A stretch of 28,695 nt of DNA. Origin: an uncultured Eubacteriales bacterium. Lineage in GTDB: Bacteria; Bacillota; Clostridia; Oscillospirales; CAG-272. Positions 8,112 to 16,221 of the stretch are shown here, piece after piece. The stretch spans positions 1-28,695 of the forward strand of contig URDX01000023.1 in assembly GCA_900546695.1 (NCBI GenBank). The letters run 5' to 3'. Positions within the stretch are counted from its first letter, which is position 1; every line of letters begins with the position of its first letter. Position numbers and translations under genes: made by a program. Under the pieces are notes generated by a model. It was not told the origin of the DNA and made no database searches. It worked only from the letters and a program-made list of their open reading frames with translations.

Positions 8112-9394
8112 TACAGAATCAGAGACCGTATCAGCTTGTTTTCTCAAAGACAGGCAGCGCTGCATTTGCCGCACCGATAGCCGTCGGCGCGCGCATATGC
8201 GGCTTAGGTCTCGGCATACTTGCCTCTCTTTTACCCGAGAGGCGGATGCCTATCGGCGATGAGTCCGCGGCACGGGCGGAGGCGGAGCGCCTTTTCCCGC
8301 GGCCCGAGCCGTCGCCCGAGAGGTTTCCGCCGCTGCCGCCGTGTGACCCCGAGGTCGAGGTCTCGGTCATCGTTCCCGCGCATAACGCGGAGCGCTATAT
8401 CACCGAGTGCATCGACAGCGTGCTGACTCAGGCGGGCGGACATCGCGTACAGCTTATCGCTGTGAACGACAATTCTGTTGACCGTACCTGCGAGCTGCTT
8501 TCCCGTTACCGTGACCTGCCCGACGTTATCCTCCCTGAACTGCACCGGGGCGGAAGCGCCGCAAGGGCACGTAACGAGGGGCTGCTGCATGCGGTCGGCA
8601 GATATATACTGTTTCTCGACAGCGACGATGTTCTCGCTCCCGGGGCGATAGACAGCCTTTTATCGGCTGCCGAGCGCCTCGGCGCGGACGTTGTTCAGGG
8701 CGGGTGGCAGTATATAGACGAGGGCGGCACACGCGGTGCCTCCCAACGTTATGCCGACGCGGTGTACGAGGGTAATTGTCGGGCAGACCGATTCGATCTG
8801 CCCGGTATGCCGTGGGGAAAGCTGTACAGGCGGGAGCTGTTTTCGGACATTCGCTTCCCGCCCGCATACAGCTGTTGCGAAGATACTATCATTCATTTTC
8901 TTATATTTCGCCGCGCGCAGCGGGTCGCTTCCGTCCGGGAAAATGTTTACTTCTGGCGGCAGAACCCGCGCGGCATCACCGCGGTGTCGCAGAATACCCC
9001 CCGCGCGCTGCAGAGCTATTGGATCGTCGGGGAGCTGCTTGATGCGGACGCGCGGCTCGGTCTGCCGCGAGATGGGCTGTTTCTGCGCAGTCTTGTAATG
9101 CAGCTCTCGGGCTTTTTGTACTCAAATGTTGCGGGACTCGACGAGAGCGCACGGCGGGCGGTGTTCCGACTCTGCTGCGCGATGTATGCGCGGCTTGTGA
9201 CGGGCGCGGGAGCGGGCGTTGATGCAAGCGCGGGCGCGGATGCTGATGTAAGTGTAAAAGCATATGAAGGCTCGGCCGCGGGTATAGACCCGAGAGGGCT
9301 GCCGCTGTCGCTGCGCCTCTGTGCACATTCGCTGCGCACATGCCGCTTCCGCGAATGGCAGAGACTCGGTCGGCTGTTTCAGCTTATGATGTGA
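8108..9394 (+). CDS. Family 2 glycosyltransferase with N-terminal extension
   Basis: This 428-residue GT2 enzyme has its catalytic domain beginning late, with VSVIVPAHNAERYI at 85-98. VNDNS (119-123) replaces the usual DDGS, and DSDD is at 171-174. The first 80 residues are an extension with a hydrophobic stretch at about 18-42 that may be a membrane anchor, followed by a Pro/Arg-rich linker. The start overlaps the previous stop (ATGA), with GGAAGCGGAGA upstream. A Gly/Ala/Asp-rich low-complexity segment lies near residues 362-385. Placement directly after the Wzz-pseudo-GGDEF gene suggests co-regulation. The donor sugar is unknown. Confidence 0.87.
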   Translation: MIQNQRPYQLVFSKTGSAAFAAPIAVGARICGLGLGILASLLPERRMPIGDESAARAEAERLFPRPEPSPERFPPLPPCDPEVEVSVIVPAHNAERYITECIDSVLTQAGGHRVQLIAVNDNSVDRTCELLSRYRDLPDVILPELHRGGSAARARNEGLLHAVGRYILFLDSDDVLAPGAIDSLLSAAERLGADVVQGGWQYIDEGGTRGASQRYADAVYEGNCRADRFDLPGMPWGKLYRRELFSDIRFPPAYSCCEDTIIHFLIFRRAQRVASVRENVYFWRQNPRGITAVSQNTPRALQSYWIVGELLDADARLGLPRDGLFLRSLVMQLSGFLYSNVAGLDESARRAVFRLCCAMYARLVTGAGAGVDASAGADADVSVKAYEGSAAGIDPRGLPLSLRLCAHSLRTCRFREWQRLGRLFQLMM

Positions 9395-9736
9395 CGGGGG
9401 AAGGTGCTGCCGTCGCTGCGAATTCAGGTGAATCAGAGCCTTAGCCGCTTTTCTTTGACCATACAGGGCGCAGCGAACAACGCAGAGCGTTGTTCAAAAG
9501 CTCCAAAAGAAACGCCGATTCCCGGGGCGTTGCCCCGAACCCCACCGCCTTTGAAAAGGCGGGCGAAACTTTCTTGCTGCTTACTGCCTTAGTCGGTGCG
9601 TGACGGCGAAACTTTTCAGCTGCTTACCGCTTCAGTCGGTGCAGCCGTGAAAGACTCCCTATTGAAAAGCTTTACAGGGGGTCCGGGGGAGCGCTTTCTC
9701 GAAAGCGTCCCCCGGCGTTCCCCGGGATGGTGAACT
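9395..9736 (-). repeat. Composite intergenic repeat, left copy (minus orientation)
   Basis: Read on the minus strand, this spacer contains in order: the hairpin module (9715-9683) with tail and AATAGGGAGTCTTTC (9664-9649); a 43-bp near-duplicate with cores AGTCGGTG at 9591 and 9634; a GTTTCGCC...GCCTTTTCAAAGGC hairpin with GGGGCAACGCCCC (about 9577-9527); and a palindromic unit (9515-9412) holding GAACAACGC/GCGTTGTTC and AAAGAAAAGCGGCTAAGGC. The same modules in the same order occur on the plus strand at 18748-19260. The element replaces any obvious promoter before the next gene. Confidence 0.85.
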
Positions 9737-10846
9737 ATGCTTAGAGTATTACATTCTGTCAGCAACATGGACAGAGCGGGCATTGAAACGATGCTCATGA
9801 ACTATTACCGTCGGATAGACCGCGATGTGCTGCAATTCGACTTTCTTGTCAACAAACCGAAGCCCGGCGACTACGACGAGGAGATACGCAGCATGGGCGG
9901 GCACATCTACGTCTCGCCCGGGCTGAATCCCATTCACTATCCCGACTATCAGCGATACATGCAGCAGATACTCTCTGCCGACCCCGACATTGCCATTGTG
10001 CATGCGCACAACGAGGCGATGGGCTATTACGCCCTGCGCGGAGCGGAGCGTGCGGGTATAAAAACACGCATAGCGCATGCGCACAACACCCGCATTATCC
10101 GCGACTACAAGTGGCCGCTCAAGATGGTCTGCAAGCAGCTGCTCCCGCGTGCGGCGACCGATCTGTGGAGCTGCGGGCGCGATGCGGGGATATATTTCTT
10201 CGGCAGGCAGCGCTGGAATGCGTGCGGAATGGTCATGCGGAACGCGGTCGACACCGCGCGGTTCCGCTTTGACCCCGAGGTCCGCGCCGCCGTACGTGCG
10301 GAGCACGGGCTGGGCGATCGCACGGTCATCGGGCATGTCGGGCGCTTCAACCTGCAGAAGAACCACACCCGTCTGCTCGACATCTACGCCGAGTATGCGC
10401 GGCTCGATCCGAACTCGGTGCTTGTGCTCATCGGCGAGGGCGAGCTTGAGGGTGCGATGCGCGAGAAGGCGCGTGCACTCGGCATTGCCGACCGTGTGAT
10501 GTTCGCGGGTCTGCAGAGCCGTGTCGACCGCTGGTATCAGGCGATGGACGTGTTTGTGCTGCCGTCGCTTTTCGAGGGCTTACCTGTCGTCGGTATTGAA
10601 GCGCAGACATCGGGGCTGGCGTGTCTGTTCTCGGATGCCGTGACCGACGAGGCCGCACTGTCGCCGCGCGCGCTGCGCGTTCCGCTCACCGAGACCGACG
10701 AGGGCTGGGCGCAGGCGCTTAAAATGCTCGCGCACGGTGATTTTCCCCGTGAGACGGGGGCGGATCTCGTCCGCGATGCGGGCTATGACATCGGTCATGA
10801 GGCGCAGCGGATACAGCAGCTGTATCTTGAAATGAGCAGGCGCTGA
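9737..10846 (+). CDS. Family 4 glycosyltransferase, EpsF-like
   Basis: This 369-residue GT-B transferase has the N-terminal MLRVLHSVSNMDRAGIET with the glycine-containing acceptor loop, AHAHNTR in the middle, and the C-terminal E-x7-E motif in LPSLFEGLPVVGIEAQTSG. It resembles the EpsF group of exopolysaccharide transferases. The ribosome binding site is weak (GGTGA only three bases from ATG), and the repeat hairpin ends about 20 bases upstream. Its translation signal therefore lies at the edge of the repeat. It is the first gene of the block that carries Wzx and Wzy. Confidence 0.9.
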   Translation: MLRVLHSVSNMDRAGIETMLMNYYRRIDRDVLQFDFLVNKPKPGDYDEEIRSMGGHIYVSPGLNPIHYPDYQRYMQQILSADPDIAIVHAHNEAMGYYALRGAERAGIKTRIAHAHNTRIIRDYKWPLKMVCKQLLPRAATDLWSCGRDAGIYFFGRQRWNACGMVMRNAVDTARFRFDPEVRAAVRAEHGLGDRTVIGHVGRFNLQKNHTRLLDIYAEYARLDPNSVLVLIGEGELEGAMREKARALGIADRVMFAGLQSRVDRWYQAMDVFVLPSLFEGLPVVGIEAQTSGLACLFSDAVTDEAALSPRALRVPLTETDEGWAQALKMLAHGDFPRETGADLVRDAGYDIGHEAQRIQQLYLEMSRR

Positions 10847-10956
10847 GCGGCATGGCACTGCAATGCAATGAAGCAGCTTTCCCGCAGTTATAATTCGGGA
10901 TGCGGCTTGCTGCGTGCGGCTCGAACAATCAATATCAATAAAAGGAGCGAAGGAAC

Positions 10957-12084
10957 ATGGCGGAGAAAAAACGGTTCGACTACATAGACGCTGCCAAGGG
11001 ACTCGCGGTGCTGCTCGTTATTTTCGGGCACACCTTCCGCGAGTCGATGCGTGCGGATCTCGCATGGTGCGATGTGTCGTATGTCGTGGTCTACCGTTTT
11101 CATGTCTCGCTTCTTTTTCTGCTTTCGGGGCTCGGCTTCGGGCTTGCCGCGCAGCGCTACCGCGCGCAGTCCCCGCTTGAATTTCTGCGCCGCAAGGCGC
11201 GCTCGCTGCTGCTTCCGTGGCTGTCGTATTCGGTGCTGATGTATATCATCTTTGCGCTTATATGGGCGCTTCCGCCGCTGCGCGGGATGCTTGCGGGCAG
11301 CGCATACGAGCTAATCTCGCCCGCGCGCTATCTGCTCGATATGCTGAAAAACGAGAACCCCTACTGCTTCCATGTCTGGTATCTGCAAACGCTGTTTCTG
11401 TTTACCCTGCTCACCTACGCTTGTGAGCGATATCTTCCCCCGCGCGTCTCGCGTGCGGTGCGGCTCGCGCTCGTGTTCATTATCCCGCTGCTTTACGACC
11501 TTTTCTGTCACGATTGGGTCTGGGCGGGCAAGGCGTTTATGCAGAAGGCGATGTTCTTCCTTGTCGGAACGCTCATCCCCGAACGGGCGATACGTGAGCA
11601 TGCGCGTGCGCTCTCCGTCGGCGGCATCGGCTGCGGCGCTGTAATGCTGCTGCTTCTTTTCCCGCCGTACGGCGTTGACCTGTACGCTTCGCGCACGACC
11701 GCAATACCCGCGATGTATCTCGAAAACGCGGCTATCCTCGGTCTCTGTCTCGGCATTACGGCGGTGCTGTCGCCGCTTTGCGGACGTGCGGAGCGGCAAA
11801 GCGCGTCTGCGTCTCGCGTGCCGTGTGTGCTGCGGCTTGCCGCGTTCGGCAGGCAGACAATGCCGTACTACCTCTATCATCAGCCGTTCTGCTGCGCATT
11901 TCTCGGGCTCGTGCTGTACGAAAAGCTCGGCGTGCCCGCGCCCGCGGTCGTTGCGGCGTGCATGGCGGCGGGGCTGCTCGTGCCGTATCTGATTCTCCGT
12001 CTGCTCGGCGGGACGCGGCTCGGTGCCGCCCTCGAGCGCATGGGTCTGCCGACGGGCTCTGCCCGACACTGTAAAATGTCGTAG
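10957..12084 (+). CDS. Membrane acyltransferase (acyltransferase 3 family)
   Basis: This 375-residue polytopic membrane protein opens with KRFDYIDAAKGLAVLLVIFGHTFRE, where His25 is the conserved histidine of the family. About ten hydrophobic segments follow, and a C-terminal YYLYHQPFC motif is present. Such enzymes O-acetylate or otherwise acylate sugars of surface polysaccharides using cytoplasmic acyl-CoA. The start follows AAAGGAGCGAAGG. It lies between a glycosyltransferase and the flippase, supporting repeat-unit decoration. The acyl group is not predictable. Confidence 0.88.
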   Translation: MAEKKRFDYIDAAKGLAVLLVIFGHTFRESMRADLAWCDVSYVVVYRFHVSLLFLLSGLGFGLAAQRYRAQSPLEFLRRKARSLLLPWLSYSVLMYIIFALIWALPPLRGMLAGSAYELISPARYLLDMLKNENPYCFHVWYLQTLFLFTLLTYACERYLPPRVSRAVRLALVFIIPLLYDLFCHDWVWAGKAFMQKAMFFLVGTLIPERAIREHARALSVGGIGCGAVMLLLLFPPYGVDLYASRTTAIPAMYLENAAILGLCLGITAVLSPLCGRAERQSASASRVPCVLRLAAFGRQTMPYYLYHQPFCCAFLGLVLYEKLGVPAPAVVAACMAAGLLVPYLILRLLGGTRLGAALERMGLPTGSARHCKMS

Positions 12085-12167
12085 GCGGGTACTGCTTTAC
12101 CCTGCAAAATGTCGCAGACAAGCGCCGCCCTATGCTGCAAAATGTCGCGGATGCTCAGACGGCAAAT
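12069..12167 (+). repeat. 33-bp tandem repeat, three units
   Basis: CTGYAAAATGTCGYRG occurs at 12069, 12102 and 12135, exactly 33 bp apart. The intervening 17 bases are not conserved. The first copy spans the stop codon of the acyltransferase gene. The core has CTGC/GCAG ends and so is partly palindromic. The spacing of about three helical turns would place the cores on one face of the DNA. Three copies with unconserved spacers do not look like a CRISPR array. Confidence 0.8.
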
Positions 12168-12221
12168 ATCAACACAATTTGATTTAACACGGAGCTTTCA
12201 CGGGAAAGCAGGAGCATGACA

Positions 12222-13745
12222 ATGGATAATGCAACGGTCTCGACGTCGCACGAAAAGAACAAGCGCGTCGTACTCAATATTATATCAAATCTCTCCTATG
12301 AGGCGGTCAAGATAGTATTCGGCTTTGTGCTGCCGCGGCTGTATCTTGTCAACTTCGGCTCGGATGTTAACGGGCTTGACAGCACGATAAAGAACATCTT
12401 TGCCTATCTCTCGCTGCTTGAGGCGGGGGTCGGGCTGTCGGCACAGTACGCGCTGTATCACCCCGTAGCGACGGGCGACACGGGTAGGATAAACTCAATT
12501 CTTGCCTCTGCGCGCCGCTTCTACCTGCGGTCGGGCATGATATACACGGCACTGACGCTGCTGTTTGCACTCGGTTATCCGCTTGTCGTGCAGACGAGCC
12601 TCGACTACTTTACCGTCTTTTCGGTAGTGCTGCTTTACGGCATTCCGGGCATCGTTCTCTTTCTCTGGCGCGGAAAATATAACGCCTTTCTCGAGGTCGA
12701 GGGAAAGAAATACATCCTCACCGCATTGCAGACGGCGACGCTCATCATCTCAAATCTCCTGCGTCTCATCTTCCTGCTCATTTCGGACAATCTCATTCTC
12801 ATTCAGGCGACCTACTGTGTACCGTCGATTCTGCAGATATTCTTCATTATAATATATGTCCGCCGTCACTACGGCTGGATAGACTGGCATGCAGAGCCCG
12901 ACAACACCTCGCTGTCGCAGAAGCGCTCGGTGCTTGTGCATCAGATATCGGGCTGCATCTTTTCAAATACCGATACGGTCATCATTTCGATAATGTGCGG
13001 CATGAACTACGCCAGCGTCTACGCGGTCTACTCGCTTTTCTTTGCAAATTTTCAGAAGATAGTCACCTCGTTTACGAACAGCCTGACCTTTAAATTCGGA
13101 CAGATGTTCCATACCGATTTTGACCGCTTCAAGCGCGAATTCAGCCTGTACGAGACGGTCTATTACACCCTTCTTTTCGCCGCATACACCATCTTGACGG
13201 CATTTCTCATGCCGATAATCCGTCTGTATACGAGCGGTGTTTCCGATGCTGCGATATATATCAACACCGCCGCACTGCTGTTGTTTGCCGCGGTTACCGC
13301 GCTGACGGGTACGGAGGCGCCCATGCTGCAGCAGCTCTATGTTGCGGGAAAATTCGACGACACGCGCAATCAGGCAATATGGGAGATGACGATAAACATT
13401 ACCGTTTCGCTTGTCGCGACGTGGCGGCTCGGCCTTATCGGCTGTCTTATCGGAACGGTCGCCGCGCTGCTCTACCGCAACAATGCGCTTATAATCTATA
13501 CCTCGCGCCGCATCCTCGGCCGCAGCTGCCTGCAGCCGTACAAGAAGATTCTTGTGAACATCGCGCTCGGGGTCGGCATTATAATGCTGCTCGGCACCGA
13601 CAGCTGTGAAGCGACGGGCTATCTGCACGTCATTCTCACGGTCATACCGCACGCGCTGTGGATAGCTGCGGTGTTTGTCGCCGTTAATGTGCTTATCAAC
13701 CTGCGCGAGTGCATCGCGTTCGTGCGTTCGCGCCGCCGCGCGTGA
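12222..13745 (+). CDS. Wzx-type polysaccharide flippase
   Basis: This 507-residue polytopic membrane protein has about 12-14 hydrophobic segments spread along its length and begins with the pattern RVVLNIISNLSYEAVKIVFGFVLPRLYL, typical of oligosaccharide flippases of the MOP superfamily. It would move the lipid-linked repeat unit across the membrane. The start at 12222 gives a seven-base spacing from AGGAG (12210-12214); the in-frame ATG at 12216 is too close. It is followed 199 bp later by the polymerase gene, the expected partner. Confidence 0.9.
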   Translation: MDNATVSTSHEKNKRVVLNIISNLSYEAVKIVFGFVLPRLYLVNFGSDVNGLDSTIKNIFAYLSLLEAGVGLSAQYALYHPVATGDTGRINSILASARRFYLRSGMIYTALTLLFALGYPLVVQTSLDYFTVFSVVLLYGIPGIVLFLWRGKYNAFLEVEGKKYILTALQTATLIISNLLRLIFLLISDNLILIQATYCVPSILQIFFIIIYVRRHYGWIDWHAEPDNTSLSQKRSVLVHQISGCIFSNTDTVIISIMCGMNYASVYAVYSLFFANFQKIVTSFTNSLTFKFGQMFHTDFDRFKREFSLYETVYYTLLFAAYTILTAFLMPIIRLYTSGVSDAAIYINTAALLLFAAVTALTGTEAPMLQQLYVAGKFDDTRNQAIWEMTINITVSLVATWRLGLIGCLIGTVAALLYRNNALIIYTSRRILGRSCLQPYKKILVNIALGVGIIMLLGTDSCEATGYLHVILTVIPHALWIAAVFVAVNVLINLRECIAFVRSRRRA

Positions 13746-13944
13746 TGTCAGCCCTTGCGGGCGATTCATGCTGATGTGCGGGTGATTCCCGCCGCTGTGT
13801 GATGCCGCTGTGCGGGTGATTCATGCTGCTGCGTGCTGCCCGCCGCGCGGGTAATATTAAAGAATAACACCGAAGAATTATCCACCGCATGTGGAAAAAG
13901 CAGTGCCGCGGGCATGTGCCGCGGTGCGGAGAGGAGGTGACGGA
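13746..13944. other. Spacer with short degenerate repeats
   Basis: GCGGGYGATTC occurs three times (13757, 13778, 13812), flanked by CATGCTG and CCGCTGTG segments. The remainder is an AT-rich stretch and a GGAGGTGA binding site for the next gene. No terminator with a clear T-tract was seen, so read-through from wzx is likely. Confidence 0.45.
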
Positions 13945-15750
13945 ATGAAAAGAAAAAGAAAGGCGGGGAGGCCTGCCGTACGGGTCGCTCACGACGCGGA
14001 GATCGGTGAGCGGATAAGCCATGCGCGCGCAGCGCACCTTGCGCAGCTCGCTGCTCTCCCGAATGCTGCGGCAAGGGCTGATGCGGCGGAGCGCGAGCGT
14101 ATGCAGAGCCACGCAGCCGGTTTTTCGCGTCAGCTGCGATATGATAAGTCCGCAGACAACACCGTGCCCACAGTCGACACAACGCCTGTGTCCGATACAG
14201 CGTCCGCAGTCCATAAAGAGTCCTCGGCCCGCACAGAGCAAGCAGCCGTTGCAGAGTCTGCTGCCGCTGTGCTGCCGACATCTGCGTCTTCCTCCGACTC
14301 GGGGGCATCTCCGTCTGCCTCATTTTCCTCCGCCGCACTCGCTTCGCCCGCAGAGCGCAGCCCGCTCTCGGGCATCGGCGCGGAGATAGGCAGACGGCAC
14401 GGCGGCAGGAGACACGGGCACGTATGGACGGGGCGTGCGGCGCGGGCTGCGGGCAGCTCACCGCTCGTATTAAAGCTGCTGTTCGTCCTGCTCCTCACCT
14501 TCTCGGCACTCGGCGAATGGAAGAAGATAAACAATGCTCTCGGCGGACTGCCTAAGATAATCACCGCGGGCATTATCGTTACCGCGCTCGCCTATGCCAT
14601 CATCCGTCCTAATCTTGCGCGGCTGCGCGAGCTGCTGCCGCCGACTCTCATGTATTTCGGGCTTATCGCCTTCCTGCTGATATGGTCGCTCGTCATCTGG
14701 ATACTAAACTTTTCCGATCTTTCGTCGATGGTACGCGGCTGCTCAAAGATGCTCTTTCAGACCGTCTCGATGCTGACGGCGGTCTCGGCGGTCTACATGT
14801 TCGGGATAGAAGCTATCGACCTTTTCTCGCTCGGACTCGGTGCGGCGAACGGGCTCATTATGCTGCTCGAGATACCGAACTACGGCGTTGCCGCGAGCAT
14901 CCGTTCGCTCATCACCTGCATTGTCACCTTCGGCGATGCGGAGGGCTACGCGCGCAGCCTTGAGATACACGACCTGACCTTTGTTTTCGGTCAGCTGCTG
15001 CTCTACTATGCAATATTTGCACCGACCGAGACCGAGGATCAGCGCCGCCGCCGCAGACATTATATCCTGCTCACCGGCTTCTTCTTCATCATCGGTATGA
15101 AGCGCATCGCCATCCCCGCGGTGGTCCTGTTCGGGCTGCTCGGGCTGCTGCTGCGCAAAAGAAAGCGCATGACGGGGCTGTTCGTCTTTATCGGTATTGC
15201 CTGGACGGCGTTCTTCTTTCTCTACATCTACGGAGTGCGAACGGGCGCGGTCTCTCACCTGCTCGGCAAGCTCGGCATAGACACGATGGGACGCGAATAT
15301 CTCTGGCAGCTCGCGAATCGCTGCTACACCTTCTCCCCCGCCTACATGGGCAAGGGCTTTGAGTTCATCGACACGATGGTGGGGCAGTGGTACCGAGACG
15401 GGCTGCTCAAGCTCGCATACGCCTTTCATAACGACATTCTCAAGGTGTTCGTCGAGATAGGCTTTCCCGGGCTGATGCTGTGGTCGCTCACGCAGTACGT
15501 CGCCTACCCGGTTTTTTGGGTGAAGTATGCGGACACGCGCACCGCGCTGCTCTACGTCTGCGAGCTCGGCTACATGACCGTCTCCTACCTCACCGACAAT
15601 ACCGCCTTCTATTTCTGGTGTACGATGGCGCTCCGTCTTGTTACTCTCGCATATGCGACCTCGCGCCGCCGCGCCGAGCCGGAGCAGACATGGCAGCCGC
15701 TCGACCGACGTTCGGTCCGTGACCTCATCGGGATAATGATGAACGAATAA
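13945..15750 (+). CDS. Wzy-type polysaccharide polymerase with long N-terminal tail
   Basis: This 601-residue protein starts with about 165 hydrophilic, Ala/Ser/Thr/Arg-rich residues predicted to be disordered. Ten to twelve membrane segments follow from about residue 172. A large loop near the C-terminus contains GKGFEFID and AYAFHNDILKVFVEIGFPG, the H-N-D/E-x-G pattern typical of O-antigen polymerase/ligase proteins. It would polymerise repeat units on the outer face of the membrane. The start at 13945 has GGAGGTGA upstream; the ATG at 13891 has no such signal. The long cytoplasmic tail is unusual for Wzy and could be a docking or regulatory region. Confidence 0.85.
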   Translation: MKRKRKAGRPAVRVAHDAEIGERISHARAAHLAQLAALPNAAARADAAERERMQSHAAGFSRQLRYDKSADNTVPTVDTTPVSDTASAVHKESSARTEQAAVAESAAAVLPTSASSSDSGASPSASFSSAALASPAERSPLSGIGAEIGRRHGGRRHGHVWTGRAARAAGSSPLVLKLLFVLLLTFSALGEWKKINNALGGLPKIITAGIIVTALAYAIIRPNLARLRELLPPTLMYFGLIAFLLIWSLVIWILNFSDLSSMVRGCSKMLFQTVSMLTAVSAVYMFGIEAIDLFSLGLGAANGLIMLLEIPNYGVAASIRSLITCIVTFGDAEGYARSLEIHDLTFVFGQLLLYYAIFAPTETEDQRRRRRHYILLTGFFFIIGMKRIAIPAVVLFGLLGLLLRKRKRMTGLFVFIGIAWTAFFFLYIYGVRTGAVSHLLGKLGIDTMGREYLWQLANRCYTFSPAYMGKGFEFIDTMVGQWYRDGLLKLAYAFHNDILKVFVEIGFPGLMLWSLTQYVAYPVFWVKYADTRTALLYVCELGYMTVSYLTDNTAFYFWCTMALRLVTLAYATSRRRAEPEQTWQPLDRRSVRDLIGIMMNE

Positions 15751-16221
15751 GCGAGGCTTACCGCAACCCTTAAGGTAAAAGCATTTGCTTTCGGAAACTA
15801 TGAAAGAAAAAAGCGGCAGACAGTCTGTTCAACAAAATGATATGACAGCGAAATGGGTCGCTCTTCTTTTCGATAAAGCAGGCCTTCCTTTTTCTGATAC
15901 CTGTGTTTATGACAGGTGCGTGCGCGCTTATGATACAGAGCTTCCCCGTTCGTGCGGGGCGCGAGTTCATTGCCTCCGCTTGCGGCGGCGTGCTGTACGA
16001 GCTGCTCGGCGTGCAGCACCGGCGGTGCGGGAAACGGCGGTGAGACGGCTTTCTGCGGTTGTCCGTCGGTGCTGACCGGTAGTGCTCTGTCGAAAGCTGC
16101 CGTCGAAAATCCGTTTTCGCAGTCCTGCGGAGACTCGTCACTTATGCGGCGGACCGGTCGTTCTTGCCGCCTTGCGCAGCTTTGATTTTATTATACGTTA
16201 TCACATGGGAGGTGCTTTGAT
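15751..16221. other. 471-bp spacer containing a gene remnant
   Basis: Apart from the remnant annotated at 15800-16043, this stretch has no supported gene. Several partial frames overlap after 16043, consistent with decayed coding sequence. GGGAGGTG at 16207-16214 serves the downstream acyltransferase. No consensus promoter was found. Confidence 0.5.
15800..16043 (+). pseudogene. Frameshifted remnant, PTS EIIC-like membrane N-terminus
   Basis: A frame from ATG 15800 begins MKEKSGRQSV. A different frame, open from 15846 to the stop at 16041-16043, then reads SIKQAFLFLIPVFMTGACAL, followed by MIQSFPVRAGREFIAS and ACGGVLYELLGV. This hydrophobic pattern (Ser-Ile-x-x-Ala, Leu-Ile-Pro, Gly-x-x-Ala-Leu, Pro-Val, Phe-Ile, Gly-Gly-Val-Leu) resembles the N-terminus of EIIC-type membrane domains, including those fused to EAL/GGDEF domains in Clostridia. 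I infer a decayed, frameshifted 5' fragment. The match is from memory of the family pattern, so confidence is moderate; it could instead be a small ORF starting at 15909 or 15930. Confidence 0.42.

Noticed and set aside
9683..9715. Classical intrinsic terminator between the two operon halves
   Set aside because: The hairpin is strong but has no T-tract on either strand and belongs to the dispersed repeat family, so a terminator role is not assigned.
12069..12167. CRISPR array for the 33-bp spaced repeats
   Set aside because: The conserved core is only 16 bp, there are just three copies, spacers are 17 bp, and there are no cas genes.
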